Source: Desulfosarcinaceae bacterium (lineage in GTDB: Bacteria; Desulfobacterota; Desulfobacteria; Desulfobacterales; Desulfosarcinaceae). From it: a stretch of 64,000 nucleotides of DNA. A program made the position numbers and the translations under genes. The DNA lies in assembly GCA_030066015.1 (NCBI GenBank), contig JASJCL010000003.1, positions 1 through 64,000 on the forward strand, given 5' to 3'. Positions 54,661 through 63,807 of the stretch are shown piece after piece; within the stretch, counting starts at the first letter, position 1, and each line of letters begins with the position of its first letter. A model generated the notes under the pieces. That model saw only the letters and a list, made by a program, of their open reading frames with translations, was not told the DNA's origin and did not search any database.

Positions 54661-55618
54661 GACCGCTGAGGCCCGATACGGGTTCAGCCGATGGCGCGTT
54701 TGGCCCCTCAGCCTAGCGGGGATGGCGGCGGCTGCGCTTTTTCTTTTTCATCTCCTTGGGACCCCTGAAAAGAGCCTGCGTCAGCGGGTTGAGGCTGGCG
54801 AGGGGTGCCGGCTGTGCGCCCTTATGGACAGCGATCTTCGCGGCGCTGAACTGAGCGGAGCCGATTTTACCGGGGCAGATCTGCGTGGCGCCGATCTTGC
54901 CGGTGCCGATCTGCGCGACGCCCGCTTCATGGGAGCCGACCTGCGGGGCGCGACCTTCACCGGGGCACAGCTGGCAGGGGCGCTATGGGCCAATGGCCAG
55001 CGGTGCCTGGCGGCTTCCCGTGATCGCTGCGTGACCCAGTTGATGGAGCGCCTTTTCACGGAGAATCAGTGCCCGGGCTGCGATTTGCGGAGTGCCCAGT
55101 TGGCGGGTGCGGCCCTCGCCGAAGCGCAGTTGTCCGCAGCCCGTTTGCACCGCGCCGACCTGCGTGCCGCACGCCTGCCGGCCGCCGATCTGCAGCAGGC
55201 CATTCTCAGTGAAACGCTGCTCCAAGAAGCAGAATTGACGGGGGCCAACCTGGCCGCCATCGATGCGATGGGGGCCGACCTGCGGCATGCCCATCTGGCA
55301 GGTGCCCACCTGGGCAACGCGCGCCTGGTGCAGGCCATCCTGACGAATGCCGACCTCAGCGGAGCCGACCTGCGCGATGCCGTAATCGAGAACAGCGATC
55401 TTGGCGGTGCCAACCTCAGGGGGGCCGACCTGGCAGGGGCCACCCTGCTGGGCAGCAAACTGACAGGCGCCGACCTGAGCGGCAGTAACCTGGCCGGTGC
55501 CAACTTGAACCGCGTCGAGGTGACCGCGGTGAATTGGGAAGGGGCCTATCTTATGGGTGCCCGCTGGGTGGATGGTCGGCGTTGCCAGGCTGGATCGATC
55601 GGCGTCTGCCGTCGCTAA
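54653..55618 (+). CDS. Pentapeptide-repeat protein with N-terminal membrane anchor
   Basis: The 321-residue protein has one N-terminal hydrophobic helix (about 18-39) and then two blocks of A(D/N)LxG pentapeptides. The first block is about 60-105 (LSGADFTGADLRGADLAGAD). An intervening Cys-containing segment follows (CLAASRDRC, NQCPGCDL), then a second block about 145-300. The repeats form a right-handed quadrilateral helix. Orientation suggests a periplasmic or surface repeat domain, but function is unknown. The start overlaps the preceding gene by 8 bases. Confidence 0.85.
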   Translation: MGKTAEARYGFSRWRVWPLSLAGMAAAALFLFHLLGTPEKSLRQRVEAGEGCRLCALMDSDLRGAELSGADFTGADLRGADLAGADLRDARFMGADLRGATFTGAQLAGALWANGQRCLAASRDRCVTQLMERLFTENQCPGCDLRSAQLAGAALAEAQLSAARLHRADLRAARLPAADLQQAILSETLLQEAELTGANLAAIDAMGADLRHAHLAGAHLGNARLVQAILTNADLSGADLRDAVIENSDLGGANLRGADLAGATLLGSKLTGADLSGSNLAGANLNRVEVTAVNWEGAYLMGARWVDGRRCQAGSIGVCRR

Positions 55619-55798
55619 AAACGGTAGCTGGCGATGGCGGCCGACGCGTCTGCCGGGCCGAGTACCACAACTCCGACACCGCCATCATCAAGCGCTTCAC
55701 CAGCCGAAATGATCGATGCCGCACCCGCTGTGCGTTTCGACAAAAATGCTGTCGGGAGGATTGCCGAGCGCTGAGCGTAGAAGAAAAGGAGCCCGCAA

Positions 55799-57346
55799 AT
55801 GCTGCGTGTCTTCCAAAACGATCTGCTGGATCCGGATCAATTCGTAATCACCCTCGAGCTCGTTCCAGGGCGCGAATCGCGCGGCCATGCCTTGGACACC
55901 GTCATCGGCATTGCCCGAGACGCGTTCGCCGACGGGCGGGTATCGGCTGTCTCCATTACCGACAATCCGGGCGGCAATCCCTCCCTAAGCCCCGACGTGA
56001 TCGGGTCGGAGATATTCAAGCTAGGCATGGACGTCATCGTCCACTTCACCTGCCGCGATACCAATCGTGTGGGCATGGAGAGTCGGGCCCTGCAGTTGGC
56101 CATGCTGGGGATGAAGAACATTTTGGCGCTCACGGGCGACTACTCGGGCAACGGCTTCGGTGGGCAAGGGGCACCGGTTTTCGATTTGGATTCGGTCCAA
56201 CTTCAGATCCTCCTGGCGTTGATCAGCGAGCGGATCGTCGCCGCCGGCGATCCAGATCCGTTTTTTACCGGCTGCGCCGTGTCACCGTTCAAAAGCACTG
56301 AGGCGGAGTGTTTTGCCCAGTATGCCAAGCTCTGCCGCAAGAATGCAGCCGGCGCCCAGTTCGTAATCACCCAGCTGGGCTACGACGCGCGCAAATTCTT
56401 TGAACTCATGCAGGTCATGGCCCATGCCGGATTGGAGATGCCCGTGATCGGGTCGGTTTACCTGCTCACCCCCAAGGTGGCGGCCATCATGAACGACGGG
56501 CGCGTCCCGGGCGCTGTCGTCACCGACGCCTTGCTAACGACGGTGCGGGCGGAGTGGCGTGACAAGAATGAGGGGCGACGATGGGCCGTTGAGCGGGCCG
56601 CCCAGTTGGGCGTCATCCTCAAGGGGCTGGGCTACAGGGGAATGCACCTGGGCGGTATTCATAAGCGCTTCGAGTTGGTGGGACGGATACTCGACCGAAT
56701 GGACGAAATAGAGGCGGATTGGGAATCCTACTGGACCAATTTCGATTTTCCGCAACCCGGGGGGTTTTACGCCTTCGAACCAGAAGCGCGCGTGATTCAG
56801 GCCGGCAGCCCCCGCTTTGGTCTAACGGCGGCCGACCTCTCCGCCTGGGAGCGGGTCCACTACGGGAGTCTACAACGCCTCCACGACCTTTTTTTTACTT
56901 CGGGCTCGCCGCTGGCGCCGCTGAACCAGGGGATCTCGCGGCGCCTTGAAAAATGGCGCAGCGGCGGGGCGCTACTTCACCTGACCGAAGACCTCGTCAA
57001 GCGTGTGATGCTGCATTGCCGTCGCTGCGGAGATTGCGCCATCCAGCATGTGGGCTTCCTATGTCCAGAATCGGGTTGCCCAAAGCACATGCGCAACGGT
57101 GCCTGTGGGGGTAGCCGCGGCGGCCGTTGTGAGGTGCATCCCGATCGGGACTGCGTTTGGGTACGTGCCCATCGGCGGCTGGCATTCTACGGCCGCACCG
57201 ACGAGATTCGTCGGGGGTGCGTTCCACCCCGCATGTGGGAGCTCAATCTGACATCGAGTTGGCTCAATTACCATTTGGGCAGGGATCATCAAGGCGGTGC
57301 CAGCGAACTGGTGCGCAGATGCGGCGCCAGCACCTGCCAGCTCTGA
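55799..57346 (+). CDS. Methylenetetrahydrofolate reductase (MetF) fused to a MetV-type cysteine-rich domain
   Basis: ATG 55799 follows AAAAGGAG; 515 residues. Residues about 15-300 are a MetF-type TIM barrel (FVITLELVPGRESRGHALDTV, VSAVSITDNPGGNPSLSPDVI, HFTCRDTNRVGMESRALQL, NILALTGDYSGNG, QFVITQLGYDARKFFELM). The C-terminal region (about 385-480) has a dense cysteine pattern (CRRCGDC, LCPESGCPKHMRNGACGG, CEVHPDRDCVW) typical of the MTHFR_C/MetV domain, which binds zinc or Fe-S. In acetogens these are separate subunits. The fusion could serve methyl-folate formation or oxidation in a C1 pathway. FAD use is inferred. Confidence 0.88.
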   Translation: MLRVFQNDLLDPDQFVITLELVPGRESRGHALDTVIGIARDAFADGRVSAVSITDNPGGNPSLSPDVIGSEIFKLGMDVIVHFTCRDTNRVGMESRALQLAMLGMKNILALTGDYSGNGFGGQGAPVFDLDSVQLQILLALISERIVAAGDPDPFFTGCAVSPFKSTEAECFAQYAKLCRKNAAGAQFVITQLGYDARKFFELMQVMAHAGLEMPVIGSVYLLTPKVAAIMNDGRVPGAVVTDALLTTVRAEWRDKNEGRRWAVERAAQLGVILKGLGYRGMHLGGIHKRFELVGRILDRMDEIEADWESYWTNFDFPQPGGFYAFEPEARVIQAGSPRFGLTAADLSAWERVHYGSLQRLHDLFFTSGSPLAPLNQGISRRLEKWRSGGALLHLTEDLVKRVMLHCRRCGDCAIQHVGFLCPESGCPKHMRNGACGGSRGGRCEVHPDRDCVWVRAHRRLAFYGRTDEIRRGCVPPRMWELNLTSSWLNYHLGRDHQGGASELVRRCGASTCQL

Positions 57347-57367
57347 ACTTGCCTGGCAGAGGCGCTC

Positions 57368-59095
57368 TCAGGCTTGTGACAGCTCCTTACTGGCGGCGTC
57401 GGCGTTCACGAGCAGGTGATGGATGGGAATCTCCAGGGCGATCTTGGTTCCCTTGCCGGGAAAGGCGGTGACGACGAGTTCACCGCCCAAGAGGGTGGCG
57501 CGATCCTGCATACTGCGCAGCCCCATCCGTTTCTCCATGGCGGCCTCGTTGAGCCGCTCCTGGACATCGAAGCCGACGCCGTTGTCGATGAGGCGCAGGA
57601 TAAGATGCGGGTAGGAGGCCACCAGGCGGATATAGACGCGCGTTGCCCGCGCATGCTGCTCCACGTTGGCCAACCCTTCCTGGATAAGACGATAGAGGTT
57701 GATCTCCATTTCGGCGTCCAGCGTGATGTTGGAGATGCCTGCGGCATGGAAGTCAACGCTGATATCGGTTCGGCGGGAAAATTCGTCGCAGTGCATGTAG
57801 AGTGCGCTCACCAGGCCCAGTTGATCCAGGCCGGGCGGCCTGAGATTGTAGGCCAGATCCCGGATGGCGGCGATGGACGCTTCCAGCACCTCTGAGACGG
57901 ACCGGATTTGGTTGCCGATCTTTTTGGGGAGCAGGGTGGATCCGTTCATCAAATTCAGGCAGCGAATCTTGGCCGTGCCCAGATCCTGGGCCACCTTGTC
58001 ATGGAGGTAATTGGAGATGTTTTTGCGTTCGTAGTCTTGGGCCTTCAGCATTTCACGGCTGAGGGTGGAGATACGCTCCTCATTGCGCTTGCGCCGCAAG
58101 GCCGCCCCAATAATGTTTCCGGCCGTGTAGAGGGCATCGATCTCCATACTGGACCAGCGGCGCGCCTCCGTACAATCGTCGAAGCCGATGAACCCCCACC
58201 AGACATCGTCGACAAAAATCGGCGCCACGACCAGGGCCTGAATGGACTGACGCAGCAGAAAGGCCTGCTCGCTCTCGGGAAACTCAAGGACGCGGCCAAA
58301 GACCGCCATGCCCCGCTTGAGCAGCTGGGTCCATCGTTGAAATCCCATATGCTCAAAGGAGATGCGGTGCATGCAGGGATCGTCCAATTGCGCGCTGATC
58401 CCCTCCGCCACCCACTCGTGCCGGAGGCTGGTGAGGAGACCATCTTGGGGATCCTTCTCATTTTCGAAAATGTACACCCGGCTCACGTCGGCGGCGCGGC
58501 CGAGTTTGGCGAGGATCCCCTGCAATCCATGCGCAACGGGTGCCCCCTGTAGAAACCGCTCGGCGGCATAGGCGACCGCTTCGAGAATGCTGTCGCGGCG
58601 GCGCAGCTCTGTCTCCACCCGCTGGCGTTCGATAATCTCACGTTTCAACTGGCGGTTGGCTCTGCGCCACTGCGTCGTGCGCGCTTCGATCTGTTGTTCC
58701 AATTGCTCGTGTGCGGTGTTGAGCGCCTTTTCGGCGATAATGCGGTCGGTGACATTGCGTACATATTCCACCACACCGCTCACCCGTCCCTCCCCATCGA
58801 GCATGGGAAAGGCGAAGAGCTCCAACCAACCCTGGACGTGGCCATCCTTCTTCCACGGCACGGTGGCCATCTTGAGCGTCTTGCTACGGAGCGCCTTTTT
58901 GGCAGGACAAAAGTTACAGGGGCTCGTGCGATTCTGGTAAACTTGATAGCATTTCTTACCCCGCAGGGGGCTGAGATCGCGGTACCAACGCTCCATGGTC
59001 GGGTTTACCTGGACGATAGTGAGGTCCTTGTCCAGGACCGAAATTCCGTCTTGGATGGCATCGAAAACACTTTTCAGAAGATCGGTTCGTTGCAT
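57368..59095 (-). CDS. Orphan sensor histidine kinase (PAS-GAF-HisKA_3-HATPase)
   Basis: ATG 59095 (MQRTDLLKSVFDAIQDGISVLDKD) gives 575 residues; the ribosome site is weak. Order: PAS domain (about 8-115) with three cysteines C49, C60 and C63 in a CxxC-like cluster, a coil, and a GAF domain (about 180-345, LQGILAKLGRAADVSRVYIFEN). The NarL-type HisKA_3 dimer helix follows (DYERKNISNYLHDKVAQDLGTAKI with the phospho-His), then the ATPase domain (QEGLANVEQHARATRV, LRLIDNGVGFDVQ, GLRSMQDRATLLGGEL, FPGKGTKIALEI). No membrane helices, so a cytosolic sensor. No response regulator is adjacent. Confidence 0.9.
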   Translation of the reverse strand: MQRTDLLKSVFDAIQDGISVLDKDLTIVQVNPTMERWYRDLSPLRGKKCYQVYQNRTSPCNFCPAKKALRSKTLKMATVPWKKDGHVQGWLELFAFPMLDGEGRVSGVVEYVRNVTDRIIAEKALNTAHEQLEQQIEARTTQWRRANRQLKREIIERQRVETELRRRDSILEAVAYAAERFLQGAPVAHGLQGILAKLGRAADVSRVYIFENEKDPQDGLLTSLRHEWVAEGISAQLDDPCMHRISFEHMGFQRWTQLLKRGMAVFGRVLEFPESEQAFLLRQSIQALVVAPIFVDDVWWGFIGFDDCTEARRWSSMEIDALYTAGNIIGAALRRKRNEERISTLSREMLKAQDYERKNISNYLHDKVAQDLGTAKIRCLNLMNGSTLLPKKIGNQIRSVSEVLEASIAAIRDLAYNLRPPGLDQLGLVSALYMHCDEFSRRTDISVDFHAAGISNITLDAEMEINLYRLIQEGLANVEQHARATRVYIRLVASYPHLILRLIDNGVGFDVQERLNEAAMEKRMGLRSMQDRATLLGGELVVTAFPGKGTKIALEIPIHHLLVNADAASKELSQA

Positions 59096-59452
59096 TGTAA
59101 GGGGCCTGTTCTGGGGCAAGCGGCGGTTTGCGGCGGCAACAGCGGTGGTTCAGATCCAGCGCGCGGGATACGGACAGATGGAGAGGGGCAAGGCGATGGC
59201 GCCGCAAAACTTGGCCGCGTGGGGTACAGCGGCTATTGAAGCGCTTTGAACGGCAGTATACGCTCATGCTCCCCAGAATGTCAATTCGCCCTCAGGCGCT
59301 GCCACGGTGGCCGGTTGCCCCTTGACCGCCGGCGCATGGTCCGTCAAAATGGGGAACCGTTTGGCGGTCCGGTACGTGGACGGCTCAGGTGAGTACGCGT
59401 CGAAAAATGAAAGGAACCCGCCGCCCACCATGCTATCACAGGACAGCCCCCT
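59096..59452. other. Divergent intergenic region
   Basis: No gene is seen in these 357 bases between the sensor kinase and the PAP2 phosphatase. No strong promoter or hairpin could be picked out. Confidence 0.4.
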
Positions 59453-60622
59453 ATGATCGCCGCTCCTTTCGATACAACCGGCGACACACCTTCCCGGCGT
59501 CGCGGCAGTCTGGTCGTCACCGTCACACTGGTCGCACTCTGCCTGCTCACCGCCCTTTTTCATGCCCTGGATTTGGACCTGCGCATCGAAGCCCTCTTCT
59601 ACCATCCGGACGATGGCTGGCGATGGCGGCACGCCCAGCCCTGGGAGGCGCTCTACCGCTGGGGCACGATTCCCGGGTTGTTGCTGACCGTCGGTAGTCT
59701 CGTGGCGCTGAGCATCAGCCTGGCCACCCGTCGCTGGGCGCGTCATCAGCGAAACATGCTGCTCATCTCCCTCACCGCCATTCTGGGAGCCGGTCTGCTG
59801 ATCAATGCGGTTCTCAAGCCCTATTGGGGAAGACCGCGGCCCCGGCAAGTGCAGGCCTTTTCCGGTGAGTGGACCTACCGTGCCCCGCATGAGCGGGGCA
59901 CGCCCGGCCAGGGTGAATCCTTCCCGTGCGGCCACTGCACCATGGGCTATCTCTTCGTCACTCTTTTCTTCCTGCGCCGTCAGGCACCGCGCCTGGCATA
60001 CTGGGGCGGCGGTTTCGGACTTCTCTATGGAAGCCTGGTGGGGTTGGCACGCATGGTTCAAGGGGCCCATTTCCCCACCGATGTCCTCTGGGCTTTGGGG
60101 CTGATATGGCTGACGGCAGCAGGGCTGCACTATTTTCTGCTGCCCGGGTCGGTCCGCTGGCTGACCACCCTCCGGCAATTAAATGTCGCCCAGCGGCGGA
60201 ACCTTGCCGCACTGGTGCTGGTGGCGGTTGCAATCGTCACGGCGCTTTTTCTCACCCGACGCCCCTATTTCAAAACCTTCGCCTTCGACCTGCCGCTCTC
60301 ATCCGCCATTCACTCGGTGGCGCTTTCCGCCGATTTGCCACTCTCGCGGCAGATCACCACATACGATGATCGTCGGCGGGGGAAACTGCGGGTTCACGCC
60401 AGCGGCTTTGGCTGGGTGACCGCTCGCTGCCGGGTGCGCCTGACACCGAAGCGGCAGGACGGACGACTGGATCTCTTCCTGGAGAGCGAGCCCGAGGGGT
60501 ACTTTTCAGAACTCTCCTTTGAGGTGGAGTGGATATTGCCCAGCACGACCCAAGGACGTCTCCACATCGTTGGCGGCAGTACCGACACCGGTGGCATCGG
60601 TGCCGGCGGGGCCGTTCACTGA
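59453..60622 (+). CDS. PAP2-family phosphatase with C-terminal soluble domain
   Basis: The 389-residue protein has about six membrane helices. It carries the PAP2 motifs KPYWGRPRP (about 123-131), FPCGHCTMGY (a Cys replaces the Ser of the usual PSGH, about 162) and GLARMVQGAHFPTDV (about 202). After the last PAP2 helix a second hydrophobic segment (about 250-265) is followed by a region of about 120 residues (YFKTFAFDLPLSSAIHSVALSADLPLSR ... FLESEPEGYFSELSFEVEWILP) that is beta-rich and looks extracytoplasmic. Such enzymes remove phosphate from lipids. The Cys variant of the motif is uncommon. Confidence 0.85.
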   Translation: MIAAPFDTTGDTPSRRRGSLVVTVTLVALCLLTALFHALDLDLRIEALFYHPDDGWRWRHAQPWEALYRWGTIPGLLLTVGSLVALSISLATRRWARHQRNMLLISLTAILGAGLLINAVLKPYWGRPRPRQVQAFSGEWTYRAPHERGTPGQGESFPCGHCTMGYLFVTLFFLRRQAPRLAYWGGGFGLLYGSLVGLARMVQGAHFPTDVLWALGLIWLTAAGLHYFLLPGSVRWLTTLRQLNVAQRRNLAALVLVAVAIVTALFLTRRPYFKTFAFDLPLSSAIHSVALSADLPLSRQITTYDDRRRGKLRVHASGFGWVTARCRVRLTPKRQDGRLDLFLESEPEGYFSELSFEVEWILPSTTQGRLHIVGGSTDTGGIGAGGAVH

Positions 60623-60672
60623 CCGTTTCTCATCCTCGATCCCAGACCCGTATCAGATGGGAACGCGTGCCG

Positions 60673-61581
60673 TCAGGCCTTCCGGTCCAGTGCTGCATAG
60701 TAGCTTGCGTACTCTTGACGGACCAGCCGGTAGGGACGGTAGATCTCCAAGAAGAATTTGAAGGAGGCCATCTTGAGATAGGAGTAGACCGGCGTGGCCA
60801 GCAGGGTGGCGGCCAGGATGCGCAGCCAGAACGTCTTGACGTAGAGCAGAATCGCCGCCGGTAAGAGCACGACGAAGAGACCTTCAAGACCGATGCGGAC
60901 CGAAAAAAAAAGCCAGGAAGGGGCGAGCAGGTTCGGTGTGCGAAAAAGCCGCAGGAATAGATCGAGCTTCTGCCGGAAGCTCCCCTGAGAGATGACGGCC
61001 AGCTTTGAGGAGTATGAAAACCCCGCCAACACCAGGGGCAGGAACACTCCCACATGCATTAAGAGGAGCAGCAAGCCGGCGGGATGGGGCCAGATCTGCC
61101 AAAGAATTCTGGTGGCCAGGAAGCCGAGCGACGACCAGAGTGCCAGCAGCAGACAGATCGTACTAACAGCGATGGCGTCCCAGAGAATTTGATCGCGCCG
61201 GATCGTCAGAAGGGCTGTGAGGAGCCCGAAAGAACCGCGCTCCTGACGATGCATGCGACGCATGTCACTGGAGGGCCACATGGAGATGAGCTGCTTCAGC
61301 AGGAAAAGGGCACCAGCGGTGAGAAAGGTGCGATGGTCGGAGAGCAGGCCCAGAATCTGTCCAGGAAGGGCCTCGAAGACATACCTGGCCGTGGCCGCTC
61401 CCACCGATTGGAGATCGGGAAGGGCCAAGGTGGTCCTCTCCATTGGCACGATCCGTTTCAACGCGCGGTCGGCGAGGACAAGAAAGAAGACGAGGAACAA
61501 GAAGGACTTGTATCGAAAGAGATCCTTGGCGGAGTGTACCAACAGAATCCGCAGGAGCCGATGGATAGCCGTTCGCTGCAT
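60673..61581 (-). CDS. Hypothetical membrane protein (302 aa)
   Basis: This protein has about five hydrophobic segments (near 25-40, 85-100, 130-160, 165-185 and 225-250) and positively charged loops (SSDMRRMHRQERG, FRQKLDLFLRLFR). No signature of a known family is seen. Its start lies 5 bases after the stop of the second PAP2 gene, so they form an operon; a role in lipid or envelope metabolism can only be guessed. The ribosome site is weak. Confidence 0.75.
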   Translation of the reverse strand: MQRTAIHRLLRILLVHSAKDLFRYKSFLFLVFFLVLADRALKRIVPMERTTLALPDLQSVGAATARYVFEALPGQILGLLSDHRTFLTAGALFLLKQLISMWPSSDMRRMHRQERGSFGLLTALLTIRRDQILWDAIAVSTICLLLALWSSLGFLATRILWQIWPHPAGLLLLLMHVGVFLPLVLAGFSYSSKLAVISQGSFRQKLDLFLRLFRTPNLLAPSWLFFSVRIGLEGLFVVLLPAAILLYVKTFWLRILAATLLATPVYSYLKMASFKFFLEIYRPYRLVRQEYASYYAALDRKA

Positions 61582-61586
61582 GGGGT

Positions 61587-62600
61587 TTAGACAGAGCCCT
61601 CTGGCGCGGTTTCAGAAGCGGGCGCCGGATCACTGCTGGCTGGCTGGGGAGGGGGGGTATTGTAGCTATGGCGCACCCGGCCGAGCAGCAACGAGGACCT
61701 TCGCAACCCGACCCACGTCAAAGTGAGGCCCAGGAGAAGGAAGCCCAGGGCCAGCCGGCCTTCATCTCGGAGGAGGGCACGCATTCCGAGTAGCGTTCCC
61801 ATGGCACCGATAAATAGACCCAGACACCAGGCGCAGAGTTGCATTTCCCACACGAGGGGCGTCTGTGGATGCTGCCCCCATCGACGATAAAAGCGGACCT
61901 GCTCCGGCACCCGCAGTAAATGGAAGTAGATAAAATGCATCCCCACCCAGCTGAGAAAGAGGGCACCGATCACATCACTGAGCCAGTGACTGAAGGACAT
62001 GCAACGTCCCACCCCCATAATCAATGTGTAGAGCAGGGCGAATGCGCCCCAAATCCAGCCCAGGCGCCGGACCGAATGGGAGCGCAGTGGATCGGCAGCG
62101 AGCACATAGGCCAGGGCCATCAGCAGGAACACCTGGGCGGTGTGACCGCTGGGAAAGCTGCCCCGATAGATACCGTCCGTCACATAGTGGGGGCCGAACT
62201 CAAACCAATGACTGAAGGCCAACCCTCTCTCCAGCACCTCTTTGGGACGCGCACGTCCCATGACCCATTTGAGGCTGTGCACTACCTGAATGGCGGTGAT
62301 CAGAGCACTGGTGAGGGCGAAGCCGAGATGGGGGCGCCAGCGGTCCAAAGCGGGCCGGAAGACGCCTTTCCAGGTAAGGTAGTAGCCCACCGCTGCAATG
62401 ATGAGAACAAGCACCACCGGATCGCCCCCGCCCATCCATTCCCCCTCAAAGAGCGTACGGTCCATGAAGCGGTCCAGGCGTGACCAACGGTGTTGTCGCA
62501 GCCAAATCGTCCATGAGCGATCTACTGCTGGAACGATTGCCAGTCCGAGGACGCCGAGGGCAACCAGGACATTCCGTCCTGTGGTGGTCGATAGGAGCAT
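61587..62600 (-). CDS. PAP2-family phosphatase
   Basis: ATG 62600 (MLLSTTTGRNVLVALGVLGLAIVP) is taken as start, with a poor ribosome site; the frame opens at 62693. The 337-residue protein is a multi-helix PAP2 enzyme with KWVMGRARPKE (about 117), FPSGHTAQVFLLM (about 149) and GVGRCMSFSHWLSDVIGALF (about 190). A C-terminal tail of 130 residues holds two more helices. It probably dephosphorylates a lipid phosphate such as undecaprenyl diphosphate or lipid A. It precedes the 302-residue membrane protein in an operon. Confidence 0.87.
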   Translation of the reverse strand: MLLSTTTGRNVLVALGVLGLAIVPAVDRSWTIWLRQHRWSRLDRFMDRTLFEGEWMGGGDPVVLVLIIAAVGYYLTWKGVFRPALDRWRPHLGFALTSALITAIQVVHSLKWVMGRARPKEVLERGLAFSHWFEFGPHYVTDGIYRGSFPSGHTAQVFLLMALAYVLAADPLRSHSVRRLGWIWGAFALLYTLIMGVGRCMSFSHWLSDVIGALFLSWVGMHFIYFHLLRVPEQVRFYRRWGQHPQTPLVWEMQLCAWCLGLFIGAMGTLLGMRALLRDEGRLALGFLLLGLTLTWVGLRRSSLLLGRVRHSYNTPPPQPASSDPAPASETAPEGSV

Positions 62601-62822
62601 GGGGCAGTGTGGATCTCCAGGGTGATTGTCCTGCTCGGGACGATCTCCGAACGCGGCGCGGGTGCGCCCCGGTAAGCAGTTTCCCCCTACCACAGATGAC
62701 GCTTGGCCACAATATGCGAACCACCCGTATCGTCCCCTGCGCTTGCCCCTTTACGGCGGACGGCCGTCCGTGTACACTACGCCGCGGAACGATGGAATCG
62801 GACCCTGTAAGGAACGTGCACC

Positions 62823-63752
62823 ATGACCCTCCTGCTGGCGACCCCCACCATGAATCCCGCCGCCTGGCTGCGGGCCTTCGAGCGCTTGACGCCTGAACTG
62901 GATGTCCGCGCGTGGCCCGATTGTGGAGATCCCACTGATATTCGGTTTATCGTTGCCTGGGAGACGCCCCCCGGTTTCTTCTCGGAATTCCCCCGCCTCG
63001 CGTGCATCGCCTCCTTGGGGGCAGGGGTCGACCATCTCCTGGGCGATCCCGACCTGCCGCGGGGGGTCTTTGTCACCCGCGTGATTGATCCCTCCATCAC
63101 TCAGCAGATGAGCGAATATGTCATCCTCCATGTGCTGCGGTTCAGCCGGCACAGCCAAAGCTTCGACCAAGACACTGTAGAGGAGATCTGGCGGCCACGG
63201 ATTCCGCTGCAGGCTTCCGACCTAACGGTGGGCATCATGGGATTGGGGCAGTTGGGGTTGGACGCCGCCCACAAGCTGATGCAGCTCGGTTTCCCCGTCA
63301 TCGGTTGGCGACGCACGCACAAGGATGTTGCGGGAATCACGACGTACGTCGGCGCCGAGGCGCTGCCCGACTTTTTGGCCGAGTGCCGCGTTCTCATCTG
63401 CATGCTGCCGCTGACCCCCGCCACGCAAGGGCTCCTGGATGCGGAAACCTTTCGCCTGCTGCCGCGAGATGCCTATGTGATCAATGTGGCCCGCGGTGCG
63501 CATTTGGTAGAGAGCGACCTTATGGCCGCCTTGGATCGGGGGCACTTGGCCGGGGCCTGCCTGGATGTGTTCGAAACCGAGCCCCTGCCGGCCGGACATC
63601 CCCTCTGGCACCATCCCAAGGTAACGATAACGCCCCACATCGCCAGCCTCACCAACCCGACCGATGTGGTGCCCCAGATGGCAGAGAACTACCAGCGGGT
63701 AATGGCGGGTGAGCGGCCCCATCATCTGGTGGACATCGAGCGTGGATACTGA
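62823..63752 (+). CDS. D-2-hydroxyacid dehydrogenase (GhrA-like glyoxylate/hydroxypyruvate reductase)
   Basis: ATG 62823 follows AAGGAACG; 309 residues. The NAD(P)-binding core has VGIMGLGQLGLDAAHKLMQLGF (about 137) and CMLPLTPATQGLLDAETF. Catalytic residues are seen as Arg in VINVARGAHL, Glu in FETEPLPAGHPLW and His in ITPHIASLT. The short N-terminal domain and VDHLLGDPDLPRGVFVTRV match the GhrA group. It reduces glyoxylate or hydroxypyruvate, or a related 2-keto acid. Cytosolic, likely transcribed alone. Confidence 0.9.
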   Translation: MTLLLATPTMNPAAWLRAFERLTPELDVRAWPDCGDPTDIRFIVAWETPPGFFSEFPRLACIASLGAGVDHLLGDPDLPRGVFVTRVIDPSITQQMSEYVILHVLRFSRHSQSFDQDTVEEIWRPRIPLQASDLTVGIMGLGQLGLDAAHKLMQLGFPVIGWRRTHKDVAGITTYVGAEALPDFLAECRVLICMLPLTPATQGLLDAETFRLLPRDAYVINVARGAHLVESDLMAALDRGHLAGACLDVFETEPLPAGHPLWHHPKVTITPHIASLTNPTDVVPQMAENYQRVMAGERPHHLVDIERGY

Positions 63753-63807
63753 GCGGCGGCCGTCGGTGGCGCGGCGTCATTGGTATCGGCGTTGAAGGCG
63801 AGGCGCA

